In this document: in pieces, positions 37,601-46,732 of the stretch | Position numbering within the stretch: the first letter of the stretch is position 1 | Layout of the letters: each line of letters begins with the position of its first letter | Source of the DNA: an uncultured Bacteroidales bacterium | GTDB taxonomy: Bacteria; Bacteroidota; Bacteroidia; Bacteroidales; UBA932 | Direction: 5' to 3' | Length of the DNA: 57,901 nucleotides | Assembly: GCA_900320795.1 (NCBI GenBank) | Contig: ONTQ01000005.1 | Coordinates: 1-57,901 of the forward strand | The notes under the pieces: model-generated | Seen by the model: the letters and a program-made list of their open reading frames with translations, nothing else | Told to the model about the DNA's origin: nothing | Databases searched by the model: none | Translations under genes and position numbers: made by a program

Positions 37601-38080
37601 CTAGAACAGACCGTCCGGGATGCTCAGCGTGAGTGTCCCGGTTTTTTCGTCCATGCCCAGGACAAGGTCTTCATGGAAAGGGACCAGCACCTCCTGCCCG
37701 TCCGGCTTGCGGATCCACAGGCAGGTGTTGCCGGGAATGTCTTCGTAGTCAGCGACAGTGCCTACCACGCGGCCTTCCTGGTCACGGACTGTCCATCCGG
37801 TGAGGTCTTCGTCTTCTTCCTCCTCGAAATAATCGGCAAAAACGGCCTTTCCGGCCAGCTCATCGGCATCCTTCAGGGAGCGGACGCCGGTCAGACGTGC
37901 CAGGGCACGGCGGGTGCCCCTGGGCGTAAACGATTCAAAATAAAAGGGAACCGGCAGCCCATCAAATTCGATGAACACCGGTTCCTGAAGGTCGATATCC
38001 TCCGGGGCTATGTCCAGGAGGCTCAGCAGAACCTCCCCTTCGGTCCCGTTGGATTTCAGAACCTGGGCGATGCGCAGCAT
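37601..38080 (-). CDS. rimM: Ribosome maturation factor RimM
   Basis: 159 residues. An N-terminal beta-barrel (IAQVLKSNGTEGEVLLSLLDIAP and onward) and a C-terminal PRC-barrel (LTGWTVRDQEGRVVGTVADYEDIPGNTCLWI) as in RimM, which assists 30S maturation and binds S19. It overlaps rpsP by one base, the usual gene pair. Confidence 0.93.
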   Translation of the reverse strand: MLRIAQVLKSNGTEGEVLLSLLDIAPEDIDLQEPVFIEFDGLPVPFYFESFTPRGTRRALARLTGVRSLKDADELAGKAVFADYFEEEEDEDLTGWTVRDQEGRVVGTVADYEDIPGNTCLWIRKPDGQEVLVPFHEDLVLGMDEKTGTLTLSIPDGLF

Positions 38081-38622
38081 TATTCTGCGGGCGTCTCCAC
38101 GGGTTCGGCGGCCGCGGCCTCGGCGGCAGCCTCTTCAGCAGCCTTGCGGGCAGCTTCTTCGGCTTCTGCCTTCTTGGCGGCGATGGCCTTGGCACGGGCC
38201 TCATTCACCTCTGCCTCGGCAGCCTTGGCGGCCTTTGCCTTGGCGATAGCCTCGTTCTTGAGACCGGTCTTCTTGGCGGCGATCTTCTCGTCGCGCTCGG
38301 CCTTCCAAGCTGCGAACTTGGCGTCGGCCTGGGCCTCGGTGAGGGCACCCTTGGCTACGCCCTCGGCAAGGTGCTTGCGAAGGAGAACACCCTCATAGGA
38401 GAGGATGCGGCGGGCAGTAAGGGTGGGCTGGGCACCTACCTTGAGCCATGCAAGAGCCTTCTCGCCATCGAGAACGATGGTGGCAGGGTTGGTGTTGGGG
38501 TTGTAGGAGCCGAGCTGCTCGATGAATTTACCGTCGCGCGGTGCGCGGGAATCGGCCACAACAATGTGGAAGAATGCGAAATTCTTCTTACCGTGGCGCT
38601 GGAGTCTGATTTTAACAGCCAT
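38080..38622 (-). CDS. rpsP: 30S ribosomal protein S16 with long Ala/Lys/Glu tail
   Basis: 180 residues. The first 80 are standard S16 ([38 protein letters not shown]...). The remainder is a helical Ala/Glu/Lys-rich tail ([19 protein letters not shown]...). S16 is usually about 80-90 residues, but extended forms are common in Bacteroidetes. It leads rimM in a two-gene operon. Confidence 0.95.
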   Translation of the reverse strand: MAVKIRLQRHGKKNFAFFHIVVADSRAPRDGKFIEQLGSYNPNTNPATIVLDGEKALAWLKVGAQPTLTARRILSYEGVLLRKHLAEGVAKGALTEAQADAKFAAWKAERDEKIAAKKTGLKNEAIAKAKAAKAAEAEVNEARAKAIAAKKAEAEEAARKAAEEAAAEAAAAEPVETPAE

Positions 38623-38750
38623 TGTGAATCTGTTGTTTAAAAATTAATTAAAAGCGTTGTGCCCCAACTCGTGGGAGCCTGCAAAGATAGCAATTAATTT
38701 TGACCTGGGAAATATTTATTAGGATAATAAGCAAAAAAGTCGCAAAAAGT

Positions 38751-38781
38751 TTTGGGAATTCAAAAATGCTCATTATCTTTG
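38751..38781 (+). promoter_or_regulatory. tRNA-Leu promoter
   Basis: TTTG (38751-38754), 19 bases, then TATCTTTG (38774-38781), with the tRNA 5' end 14 bases on. The rest of the 38623-38795 interval shows nothing else beyond the AT-rich upstream region of rpsP. Confidence 0.75.
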
Positions 38782-38795
38782 CAGTCCCAAAAGAT

Positions 38796-38878
38796 GCGGG
38801 TGTGGTGAAATGGTAGACACGCCACTTTGAGGGGGTGGTGGGCATTAGCCCGTGGAAGTTCGACTCTTCTCACCCGCA
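38796..38878 (+). tRNA. tRNA-Leu (anticodon GAG)
   Basis: A class II tRNA of 83 nt. Acceptor GCGGGTG/CACCCGC, anticodon stem CCACT/GGTGG around TTGAGGG, a long variable arm (TGGGCATTAGCCCGT), and discriminator A. Confidence 0.93.
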
Positions 38879-38880
38879 CA

Positions 38881-38910
38881 AAAAAGACGACTCTTCAGAG
38901 CCGTCTTTTT
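38881..38910. terminator. Bidirectional intrinsic terminator
   Basis: AAAAAGACG pairs with CGTCTTTTT around an inner CTCT/AGAG stem with one mismatch. It ends the tRNA-Leu transcript and, read the other way, the DUF2207/LemA transcript, whose stop is at 38916. Confidence 0.8.
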
Positions 38911-38915
38911 CTGTA

Positions 38916-40646
38916 TTATCGTGAACCGCCGCCGTGGCCGCCGCCAAATCCGCCGCCACCGCCGCCGAAGGAGATGGAGCCGCCACCACCGCTGGAACGG
39001 CGCCGGGCTGCTGCACGGGCCGCTTCACGCGCCCTTTGATGATCCAGGGCGGAACTCATCATAGAGGTAGAAGAACGGTTTAGATTGTCAAGCACATAGT
39101 AGGTGGTCATGACATCCGTCATGTTGGACTGCCTGGCGTATTCTTCCATCATCTTCGGGAAGAGTTTCTCAAAGTTCTTGGCCACCTTGTCGGCAATGCC
39201 CAGGGCCGCCGCCATGATCATATACTGCTTCCATACCCCCACTTCCGGAGCCGAGCGTTCGCCAACCAAGGTGAAATCACTCAGGAAGTTCTTGAACTCC
39301 ACTGCATGGCAGCGCTCTTCCTTGGAAGCGGCCTGCCAAATCTCGCGGCCGCTATAGACTCCCTCGGAAGGCCAGCCGGCCACTTTGGAGTCATGTTTGT
39401 AAGACCAGCGCTTGAATTCATTGGCCTCCAGCAGCAAATTCTCTCCTGCGGCCTCCATGGCGCTTTGGTAAATCTCCTCTTCCAGGGAATCATTGAAGGT
39501 ATTCGCATCTTCCTTCTTTTGGGAAGTGATGAAGCGCAGGTTCACGCGCTGCTCCTTTTCCGGATCCCTTTCCACACGGATACGTCCTTCCTGAATCCAT
39601 TTCAGGAAATACGCGCTCACCACATGGGGGAATTCAGAGTTTTTGTCCTTCGCCAGAAAATCTCCCTCCTGCAGGAGACTGTAAAGGGCTTTAGGATTGC
39701 CCCCGAAAGGAACGTTCCGGTACCAGCCGTCAATTTTGTTCTGGCCGAAAATCTTTTTGTCGTAACGTTTGCCGCTAATCCGCCGATAGAGTTTCCGCAG
39801 CAGAAGGAAAATAACATACAGAACTATCAGGATGGGGATGCCGATAAAGATAAGGATACCAATCCACTTGATAACTTTATCCATGAATTCATCCACCTCG
39901 TCTGAATAATCGCTGCCTTCCATGGCTTCCTGCTTCAACTCCTCGAAGGTACCATCCCCTTCCACCTGCGGATGGAAAAGACCCTTGTCAAACTGCACCA
40001 GGGCCGAGAAGAAACTGCTGTAGGACAACTGTTCCGTGGATTCGAAGACGATTTCCCCGCTTGACGTCATCCAGGAATTGCCCTGGAGGCCGAAGCCCCA
40101 GAAGCGTACGTTGCAGGAATCCGGACTTTCCCAGAACCAGGGATCGGCCTCGGTTTCATTGCGAATGGTAATGGAGACATGCTGCGGTTTGGTGTACCAT
40201 TCGTCGTTGAGGAAATGCCAGTGGAAACCGTCGCATTCCGGATAGGACTGTACCAGATTACGGATGATATAGGCGATGGTAAAGACATGGTCGCCATATT
40301 CTCCCTGTCCCCAGCAAAGTTCGATGTCGCCTCCTCCCTTTTCCACAATGCCGCTCCGTCCGGTTTTGGCTTCACGGGAACGGTCGGAATTCCACTTCCG
40401 GCCGTCGCTTTCAAACTTCTTCCCGTTTTCGAACACCATGAAATCGTCAATGTACGACTTCCCGGGATTGTCAATGGGTATATACCACTCCGTGCCTTCC
40501 ACCACGGTCATATCCCATTTCTGAATCACCTGGGCATTCCCGTTCCGGAACAGATTTACCGTGGTCTGGATGTCACGGATTTCCTGTGCAAAGGAAAACA
40601 CCGCCGTGGCCAGGACGGCCGCCGCGGTCAGAAAAAGTCTTTTCAT
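38916..40646 (-). CDS. DUF2207 domain membrane protein
   Basis: 576 residues. Signal peptide, an extracytoplasmic beta-rich domain about 20-230 (DIQTTVNLFRNGNAQVIQKWDMTVVEGTEWYIPI), a TM segment near 255 (WIGILIFIGIPILIVLYVIFLLL), a cytoplasmic region, and an extreme Gly/Ser tail (SSGGGGSISFGGGGGGFGGG). This matches DUF2207 proteins, which commonly accompany LemA, encoded four bases upstream. Function unknown. The start MKRLFLTAAAV is preferred over a longer form lying in lemA. Confidence 0.82.
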   Translation of the reverse strand: MKRLFLTAAAVLATAVFSFAQEIRDIQTTVNLFRNGNAQVIQKWDMTVVEGTEWYIPIDNPGKSYIDDFMVFENGKKFESDGRKWNSDRSREAKTGRSGIVEKGGGDIELCWGQGEYGDHVFTIAYIIRNLVQSYPECDGFHWHFLNDEWYTKPQHVSITIRNETEADPWFWESPDSCNVRFWGFGLQGNSWMTSSGEIVFESTEQLSYSSFFSALVQFDKGLFHPQVEGDGTFEELKQEAMEGSDYSDEVDEFMDKVIKWIGILIFIGIPILIVLYVIFLLLRKLYRRISGKRYDKKIFGQNKIDGWYRNVPFGGNPKALYSLLQEGDFLAKDKNSEFPHVVSAYFLKWIQEGRIRVERDPEKEQRVNLRFITSQKKEDANTFNDSLEEEIYQSAMEAAGENLLLEANEFKRWSYKHDSKVAGWPSEGVYSGREIWQAASKEERCHAVEFKNFLSDFTLVGERSAPEVGVWKQYMIMAAALGIADKVAKNFEKLFPKMMEEYARQSNMTDVMTTYYVLDNLNRSSTSMMSSALDHQRAREAARAAARRRSSGGGGSISFGGGGGGFGGGHGGGSR

Positions 40647-40650
40647 AACA

Positions 40651-41208
40651 TTATTTTTTGAAAAGATCCTTGGGAAGCTCGGCCTTTTCGGGACGGTCGG
40701 CCAGGTATTCGCGCACCGGGAAACCCAGCATGGAAGCCACCACGGAGCCGGGGAAAGAGCGCACGTCACGATTGTACTTGGTCACCGTGTCGTTGAAGGT
40801 CATACGACTCACGCGCACAACCTCTTCATACTCGAAATACTTGTCCATGGCTTTCTGATAAGCCTCCGCACCCTTGAGTTGGGGATAGGCCTCGGCCACG
40901 GCCATCAGGCGTGCGGCAAAACCGCCGAGGGCCGATTCCGTTGCGTTGATCTCCTCCACGGTGGGATTGGCGGAAGCGGAGGGACGGCGCATTCCGATAA
41001 TCTTTTCATAATTTTCCCCTTCGATGGCATTCTCCTCGCGGGCAATCTGAACGCCCTGTTCCAGTGCATCGTAACGGCTGGTCTGCTGCACGCTGATCTG
41101 TTTGATGGCATTGTTGCAGAACTCATCCTGCTTGACAAGCTTGTTCTGGACGGAAATCACCCACAGTACCAGGACTGCGATGACGGCGATGATAATAATC
41201 AGTGTCAT
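40651..41208 (-). CDS. LemA family protein
   Basis: 185 residues. An N-terminal TM (IIIIAVIAVLVLWVISVQN) and a four-helix LemA domain with NAIKQISVQQTSRYD, NATESALGGFAARLMAVAEAYPQLKG and the C-terminal FNDTVTKYNRDVRSFPGSVVASMLGFP hallmark. Its biochemical role is not established. It is co-transcribed with the DUF2207 gene. Confidence 0.92.
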   Translation of the reverse strand: MTLIIIIAVIAVLVLWVISVQNKLVKQDEFCNNAIKQISVQQTSRYDALEQGVQIAREENAIEGENYEKIIGMRRPSASANPTVEEINATESALGGFAARLMAVAEAYPQLKGAEAYQKAMDKYFEYEEVVRVSRMTFNDTVTKYNRDVRSFPGSVVASMLGFPVREYLADRPEKAELPKDLFKK

Positions 41209-41282
41209 AGTGTTAATTAGTATTTACTTTTACAAATATCTAAAAAAAACGTAAATTTGTCAATAGAAAAAACTTTTTGCAT

Positions 41283-42017
41283 ATGAAAACGAACACTGCC
41301 TTCAAAGAAGAAGCCCTCAACGCTCTCAAGGGAAACTGGGGAAAAGCAATTTTGCTTATACTCATTTATTTCCTCCTTGCCGGAGCTTTCGTGGGACCCA
41401 CCCTGTACACCAGCTTCCTCATGCAAGACTATTTGCTGGACATGGGCGGCAGACAGAACCTGACACAGATGATCTCCGCCATGCAGGATCCCGATTTCGT
41501 TTCCCTGCAGACCAAGGCCAATGCCAGCACCAGCGGTCTCACGCTCCTGGAAGTCCTGGTGATCTTCCCTTTGGCCCTGGGCATGCTCAACGCCTTTCGC
41601 AAACTTCTCGTAGAAGGAGACAACGACCTTGTCCCCAATGCCTTCCATCTTGGATTCAAGCCCTATCTTCACAATGTTTGGGGCATGCTGCTGATGTATA
41701 TCCTGGTTTTTTTGTGGTCTCTCCTGTTCCTCATTCCGGGCATCATCAAGACCTATTCCTATGCCATGACCCCGTACATCCTGCACGAGAATCCAGACCT
41801 CACCGCCAGCGAAGCCATCCACCGCAGCCGCATGATGATGAAAGGCCACAAGTTCGACCTCTTCTGGCTCCAGCTCAGCTTCATCGGCTGGTTTTTCCTC
41901 AGCCTCTTTACCTGCGGCATCGGCTTCCTGTGGCTGCAACCTTATTACTACACCGCTCAGGCCGCTTTCTACGAGGAAGTAAAAAGCAGCTACGCGCTTG
42001 AAGGCGGTCTGGATTAA
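41283..42017 (+). CDS. DUF975 integral membrane protein
   Basis: 244 residues. Five or so TM segments, with the family sequence at the N-terminus (EEALNALKGNWGKAILLILIYFLL) and LIPGIIKTYSYAMTPYIL, EAIHRSRMMMKGHKFDLFWLQLSF. Function of the family is unknown. A -7 candidate TAAATTTG is at 41252-41259. ATG 41283 was chosen over a TTG two codons upstream. Confidence 0.82.
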   Translation: MKTNTAFKEEALNALKGNWGKAILLILIYFLLAGAFVGPTLYTSFLMQDYLLDMGGRQNLTQMISAMQDPDFVSLQTKANASTSGLTLLEVLVIFPLALGMLNAFRKLLVEGDNDLVPNAFHLGFKPYLHNVWGMLLMYILVFLWSLLFLIPGIIKTYSYAMTPYILHENPDLTASEAIHRSRMMMKGHKFDLFWLQLSFIGWFFLSLFTCGIGFLWLQPYYYTAQAAFYEEVKSSYALEGGLD

Positions 42018-42023
42018 AACAAT

Positions 42024-43970
42024 TTATCCCCGCAGGGACAGGCAAAGAAGAGTAAGATCGTCGCTGGGTTCGGCACTCCCCACATGGGAAGCCACGGCAA
42101 TCCGGAGACGCTGAATCAGCGTCTGGGCATCGGAGTATGGCTCCTCGGCCAGGATGGCGAGGACGCGCTCGTTGCCCAGTTCTTCGTGTTGGAGATTTTC
42201 TGCCTCGTTGAGTCCGTCGGTGTACAGCAGGATAGGCGTCCGGCCGATATTCTCCAGCACCTGGCCTTCAAAATTCCAACCGCCACAGATTCCGATGGGA
42301 GTATTGGGCAGGCACGTCATGAAGGCAGGTTTTTCCTTCAGGAGGACGGGCGGATTGTGGCCACAGTTGCAGAACTCCAGCCGGCCGGTCTTCAGGTCCA
42401 GCTGGCCGATGAAGAGCGTCACGAACATGAGCTGCTCATTCTTCTCGGCGATGCCGTCGTTGATCTGGCGGGCCACCTCGGCCGGAGGAAGGCCCTGACG
42501 GGAAAGCATACGGAACAGGCTGAGCGTGATGGCCATGAACAGGCTCGCCGGGACCCCCTTACCGCTTACGTCTCCGATACAGAAGTGCAGCTTGTCATCC
42601 TGAATGAAATATTCATACAGGTCTCCGCCCACTTCCTTGGCCGGCGACATGAAGGCATACAGGTCGATTTCCTTTCTTTCCGGGAAGGCCGGGAACTGAT
42701 TGGGAACCAGCGTCATCTGGATATTCCGGGCAATCTGGAGTTCTCCTTCGATACGCTCCTTCTTGGCTGTGGCAGAGGTCAGTTCATCGATATAGTTCAC
42801 AAGGGATTCCTGCATGTAATTGAACGACTGCGTCAGGACGCCGACCTCGTCCGAACGATGAGTCTCGGCCAGTCTTTCGGTAAAATCACCGCCGGCGATG
42901 GTACGGGCCTGTACGGCGAGGGTGCGGAGCGGTTCCAACTGCTGCCTGATGACGCGTGAGAAAACCAGGAACATCAGCAGCAGGCCCAGGATAACGATGG
43001 CGACCACCACATTCTGCAAGCGATGGAAGTCACCGAAGATATCACTCTCGGGGCAGACTATCCCGACGCTCCATCCCGTAGTCATAAGAGGCTTGTAGAA
43101 CACATAATCGGTCTTTCCGCCCATTTTGATCTCACGCATGCCGTCTTCCCATCCCAGCATGGCCTGTCCCAGGTCCCAAATGTCTTTGTCGGGCTCGACC
43201 AACTGACGGGTGAAGATGGTCTGGTAGAACAGTTTCCGGGCGTCAGGGTGGACCAGATACGTACCTCCGCGACCCACCAGGATGGAATAGGAATTGGGGT
43301 AGGGCTTCACGGCCGATATGGTCTCCGACAACCATTCCAGGGAGATGTCCAGCGAGAGGCTTCCCACGAAGGAGCCGTCGTTGCCGATGAGCGGCTTGCA
43401 GTAGGAGACGCTCATCTTGGAGTTCATGGTCGCATCATCGAATTCTTCCTGGTCGGTATAAGGCTCTGTCCAGCAAGGCTGGTTCATGAGCTTGGGAAGA
43501 AGGTACCAGTCCAGATAAAAATACTGATACTGGTCATTGCCTTCCTGCCGGGTGTAAACGTTGTGCCCGTTATTGTTGGAATAACAGGAATAATACTTGC
43601 CTTTGGACGGATAGTAGTAGGGCTCGAAAGAAATGGAGCAGCCGTTCAGGAAAGGATTGCTGACAACGATGGAGCGGGAATACTCCATCATGGCATCTGG
43701 ATTGTCCAAACTCTTGTAGATGAGCACTTCCAGATTATCGGCCAGTAGTTCCACATCTTCCAGGATGTTGTTTACGCGGAGGACGGTATTCTCCAGTTCA
43801 CGGGTGGCGCCGTTGATGGCTTCCCGCCGGACGGCCTTTTGCAGGACGAAGTACAGATAGCCCAATGTCGCGACGAAGATGGCAACGGCAAAAAGCACAA
43901 TCCAGAGGCTCAGCCGGCTGCTGAGAGAACGCTTGAGCGAACGCAAATGTCTGGAGGGCGGCTGGTTCAT
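42024..43970 (-). CDS. Membrane sensor phosphatase: Cache-like, HAMP, SpoIIE/PP2C
   Basis: 648 residues. TM1 about 20-42, a large extracytoplasmic region about 43-310 with Cache-type features (SVSYCKPLIGNDGSFVGSLSLDISLEWL), TM2 about 315-335, HAMP (RVIRQQLEPLRTLAVQARTIAGGDFTERLAE), then a PP2C-type phosphatase with FPERKEIDLYAFMSPAKEVGGDLYEYF, CIGDVSGKGVPASLFMA and a terminal SDDLTLLCL. Such proteins dephosphorylate anti-anti-sigma-like partners in partner-switching systems. The upstream gene encodes a solute-binding protein and overlaps by four bases. Confidence 0.88.
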   Translation of the reverse strand: MNQPPSRHLRSLKRSLSSRLSLWIVLFAVAIFVATLGYLYFVLQKAVRREAINGATRELENTVLRVNNILEDVELLADNLEVLIYKSLDNPDAMMEYSRSIVVSNPFLNGCSISFEPYYYPSKGKYYSCYSNNNGHNVYTRQEGNDQYQYFYLDWYLLPKLMNQPCWTEPYTDQEEFDDATMNSKMSVSYCKPLIGNDGSFVGSLSLDISLEWLSETISAVKPYPNSYSILVGRGGTYLVHPDARKLFYQTIFTRQLVEPDKDIWDLGQAMLGWEDGMREIKMGGKTDYVFYKPLMTTGWSVGIVCPESDIFGDFHRLQNVVVAIVILGLLLMFLVFSRVIRQQLEPLRTLAVQARTIAGGDFTERLAETHRSDEVGVLTQSFNYMQESLVNYIDELTSATAKKERIEGELQIARNIQMTLVPNQFPAFPERKEIDLYAFMSPAKEVGGDLYEYFIQDDKLHFCIGDVSGKGVPASLFMAITLSLFRMLSRQGLPPAEVARQINDGIAEKNEQLMFVTLFIGQLDLKTGRLEFCNCGHNPPVLLKEKPAFMTCLPNTPIGICGGWNFEGQVLENIGRTPILLYTDGLNEAENLQHEELGNERVLAILAEEPYSDAQTLIQRLRIAVASHVGSAEPSDDLTLLCLSLRG

Positions 43971-44920
43971 CGGCTCAAATCATTGATGGTGACGGGATTT
44001 TGGATGATGCCGCATCCGAGCATCAGGCCGGAGGCTTGCTGCACCATGTCGGGACGGAGCATGAAAGCACGTTCTCCGCTGTCCGGGTCCAACTGCAGTT
44101 TCAGGATTTCCTGCAGCATGAGTTCCTGGATAATCCGGTTGGTGGCAATGTGGTTCCTGTTGACATAGTCCATGACGATATCCAGGGCTTCTTCCGGATG
44201 CAGGGCCGCATATTCCCAGCCTCGACGGCTGGCACGGGCGAACTTATCGGCCTGATCCTTATGCTCCCTGTAATACTCCCGGGTTACATACAGACCGTCT
44301 TCCTGGATATTGTAGCCATGGTCTGCAAAACGATAGACACATTCCTCCGTAACGGAGAAGCCCGCCTGGAGAATCTGGTAATACTCGTTGTAAGACATGG
44401 CTACGGAAGCATCCACGGCACCGGCGACAAAGAGGGAGACGCTGCTGGCTGCAGGAATCCACTGATAATCCAGGTCAAGTTCTTTTACCACGGCCTCGGC
44501 CAGTTGGGAGAATCCGGCCTGCCAGACAGCCACTTTGGCGCCTTTCTGCTCCATGGGATTCTTCTCCCGGCGGGAGACAATCACAAGCGCGTTGTTCATG
44601 GACGTCTGCAGGAGATTCACGAGGGGAATGCCTTCGGCTACGATCTGTATGGCCTGGGTGAGCTGAAGGGTGGTGGCATGACTGCGGTTGGAGTTGATAC
44701 GGTCTATGGAAGACTGCGTCGCATTCGGATGCACGATGACCACATCGACCCCTTCCTCGTCATAAAAACCCTTTTCCTTGGCCACATAATAACCAGCGAA
44801 CTGCGCCTGTGCAGTCCACTGGGGTGTGAACACCAGCGGATCCGCCTTCTTCTGCTTCTGGGCAGACAGCGAAACGGAAACGAGCAGCGCAAAGGCACAA
44901 AGGAACAAATGACGTGTCAT
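43967..44920 (-). CDS. NMT1/THI5-like periplasmic solute-binding protein
   Basis: 317 residues. Signal peptide (MTRHLFLCAFALLVSVSLSAQ) and a type-2 binding fold opening VFTPQWTAQAQFAGYYVAKEKGFYDEEGVDV, characteristic of the thiamine-precursor/taurine/nitrate-binding superfamily. No ABC permease or ATPase is nearby. The ATGA overlap with the sensor phosphatase makes it a likely ligand-binding input module instead of a transport component. The minus strand has TAAATTTG about 20 bases upstream as a promoter element. Ligand unknown. Confidence 0.8.
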   Translation of the reverse strand: MTRHLFLCAFALLVSVSLSAQKQKKADPLVFTPQWTAQAQFAGYYVAKEKGFYDEEGVDVVIVHPNATQSSIDRINSNRSHATTLQLTQAIQIVAEGIPLVNLLQTSMNNALVIVSRREKNPMEQKGAKVAVWQAGFSQLAEAVVKELDLDYQWIPAASSVSLFVAGAVDASVAMSYNEYYQILQAGFSVTEECVYRFADHGYNIQEDGLYVTREYYREHKDQADKFARASRRGWEYAALHPEEALDIVMDYVNRNHIATNRIIQELMLQEILKLQLDPDSGERAFMLRPDMVQQASGLMLGCGIIQNPVTINDLSR

Positions 44921-45067
44921 CAATACCGGATTACCAATTTGCAAATTTACAAAAAAAAAGATTCATCCGTCGCAACGCCCTCGGGCGCAAATTGAAACAT
45001 TTGAAAATTATAGAAAATAATTGTGTGGCTCTTTTATGCAGCTATATTTGCGGAAAATGCTGCGCTT

Positions 45068-45148
45068 ATGAAACGCCTGACCAAGAAAGAGACAATCATT
45101 ATGGAGCACGTTTGGGAGAAAGGGCCGCCTGATAAAAACCGCCTCTGA
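45068..45148 (+). pseudogene. Truncated BlaI/MecI-type repressor N-terminus
   Basis: Codons from ATG 45068 read MKRLTKKETIIMEHVWEKGP, close to the winged-helix start of BlaI/MecI repressors (LTxKEexIMxxxWEkGP), then run into the left att repeat and stop after 26 residues. A -7 box TATATTTG lies near 45044-45051, so the original promoter seems retained. The remainder of the gene and a BlaR-like partner are absent. Most likely a relic of this or an earlier insertion at the locus. Confidence 0.6.
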
Positions 45149-45191
45149 ACGTATTCAGAAGCGGTTTTCAGTGGAGGTAGTCGGATTCGAA
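45135..45191 (+). repeat. Left attachment site (attL) with duplicated tRNA-Ala 3' end and terminator
   Basis: 57 bases matching 57661-57717 at 52 positions. The last 21 bases (45171-45191) are identical to the 3' end of tRNA-Ala. The first part is a hairpin, AAAACCGC with GCGGTTTT around TCTGAA/TTCAGA, which serves as an intrinsic terminator at the intact tRNA. Marks the left boundary of the integrated element. Confidence 0.88.
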
Positions 45192-45278
45192 TTAGAAGTA
45201 CAAAACCATCTACAGACCCTTGTTATAATGATTTCTATTGCGTATTTTTGCAAGTGGAGTTTTTTGACTCCGCCTGTT

Positions 45279-45298
45279 TTTGGGATATTTTTGGGATA
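45279..45298 (+). promoter_or_regulatory. Left integrase arm-type sites
   Basis: Two copies of TTTGGGATA (45279-45287 and 45290-45298), 11 bases apart, just inside the left end. The same motif pair occurs inside the right end at 57631-57651. Likely arm-type binding sites for the tyrosine integrase. Also in the 45192-45325 gap: a TATTTTTG box (45243-45250) and a GTGGAGT/ACTCCGC hairpin. Confidence 0.55.
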
Positions 45299-45325
45299 CG
45301 ATTTTAGTTCGGGAGGAACCGGAAT

Positions 45326-46690
45326 ATGAAAATTAAGCGCAATGCGTCGTTCAAGCTTTTTACCTATGGTAAAAACAAAGACAAGTACCAGATTCGTCTG
45401 CGAGTAACGTTTAACAGCCAGCGGCTGGATTTGGGCACCAACTGCCAGTTGAACAATCTGGAGGCGTGGGATGTCGGGAATGAATTGGTAAAGGCGGGTT
45501 ATAAAGGCCCCAAGGGTGAAACGGCCACTACAATCAATGACGAACTGCGCAAATGCAAGGACACCATCGACATGGTATTCCAATACTATGAGGTGAATGA
45601 CAAGATTCCCACTCCTTCCGAGGTCCAGAAGGCCTTCAAGGAACGAATGTCTGGAATCCTTCCCAAGCGTCCGGAACCTGAAAAGAAGAAACGGGAACAG
45701 AAGCCCAAAGAAGCGGATATGTTCGTTGTCTTTGACGAGTTCACCCGCAAATGCGGAGAAAAGAACGCCTGGACCATCGCCACCTTTGAGAAGATGTCGG
45801 CGCTCAAGGCCGATTTGCAGAACTTCGGCCCCAAGATCAAGCTTTCCGAACTGAACGAGGACGCGCTCACAAAATTTGTCGGCTATCTCCGCGACGAGAA
45901 GAAGGTTTTTCCGGCGAAAAAAAAGAAAGATGCAGAGGAAGATGAGGAAGAAAAGGCCGTTCAGGTAGGCCTTAACAACACTACCATCAAGAAAAAGCTG
46001 GAGTATCTCACCTGGTTCTTGCGATGGGCGCGAGACGTGGGGTATCCTGTTAATCCGGCATTCAAAACCTTCAAGCCCACCCTCAAGCAGGCGCAGATGC
46101 CCATCATCTACCTGTCAAAAGAAGAGTTGCAGCGAGTCAAGAACCTGGATCTGTCAGGGTCCAAGCTGGAGCCCGTCCGGGACATCTTCCTTTTCTGCTG
46201 TTTCTCCAGCCTGCGGCACTCCGATGCCGACAACCTTCGCCGCAGCGACATCAAAGGGGACCACATAGACGTGACCACCATAAAAACAGTTGACAGTGTG
46301 TCCATCGAACTGAACGACATTACAAAGGCCATCCTTGAAAAGTACAAGGACATCCCATTCAAGGACAACAAAGCCCTTCCTTCTTTCACCAACCAGGCCA
46401 TGAACCGCAGCCTTAAGGAACTTTGCCAGCTGGCCGAAATCAACGACCCTATCCGCATCACTACCTACAAGGGCAACGTGCGGACCGATACGGTCCATCC
46501 CAAATGGGAGCTCGTCGGCACCCACACAGGCCGCCGCACATTCATCGTTCAGGCACTTTCCATGGGCATTTCTCCCAACATTGTCATGAAATGGACCGGC
46601 CACTCCGACTACAAGGCCATGAAGCCCTACATCGACATCGTGGACTCCATCAAGGCCCAGTCCATGACCAAATTCAACAATTTGTTGTAA
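45326..46690 (+). CDS. int: Tyrosine recombinase (integrase)
   Basis: 454 residues. An N-terminal arm-binding domain, a core-binding SAM-like domain about 130-245 with a charged insertion (AKKKKDAEEDEEEKAV), and a catalytic domain with R in CCFSSLRHSDADNL, HTGRR (GTHTGRRTF), H in KWTGHSDYKAMKPYI and the nucleophilic Y in the same PYI motif. This C-terminus is typical of integrases of Bacteroides mobilisable elements. It lies at the left end beside attL. Catalyses site-specific insertion at tRNA-Ala. Confidence 0.95.
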   Translation: MKIKRNASFKLFTYGKNKDKYQIRLRVTFNSQRLDLGTNCQLNNLEAWDVGNELVKAGYKGPKGETATTINDELRKCKDTIDMVFQYYEVNDKIPTPSEVQKAFKERMSGILPKRPEPEKKKREQKPKEADMFVVFDEFTRKCGEKNAWTIATFEKMSALKADLQNFGPKIKLSELNEDALTKFVGYLRDEKKVFPAKKKKDAEEDEEEKAVQVGLNNTTIKKKLEYLTWFLRWARDVGYPVNPAFKTFKPTLKQAQMPIIYLSKEELQRVKNLDLSGSKLEPVRDIFLFCCFSSLRHSDADNLRRSDIKGDHIDVTTIKTVDSVSIELNDITKAILEKYKDIPFKDNKALPSFTNQAMNRSLKELCQLAEINDPIRITTYKGNVRTDTVHPKWELVGTHTGRRTFIVQALSMGISPNIVMKWTGHSDYKAMKPYIDIVDSIKAQSMTKFNNLL

Positions 46691-46708
46691 TGGGAGCCAA
46701 TTTTTCTT

Positions 46709-46716
46709 TATTTTTG
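46709..46716 (+). promoter_or_regulatory. Promoter -7 element before the AlbA_2 regulator
   Basis: TATTTTTG, 16 bases before the ATG at 46733 and after the integrase stop. No convincing TTTG box at the ideal distance. Confidence 0.45.
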
Positions 46717-46732
46717 TAAAAACTTGAAGGCT

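Noticed and set aside
45252..45275. Attenuator before the integrase (GTGGAGT/ACTCCGC hairpin)
   Set aside because: Stem is short with a G-U pair and has no clear U-run; too weak to call.
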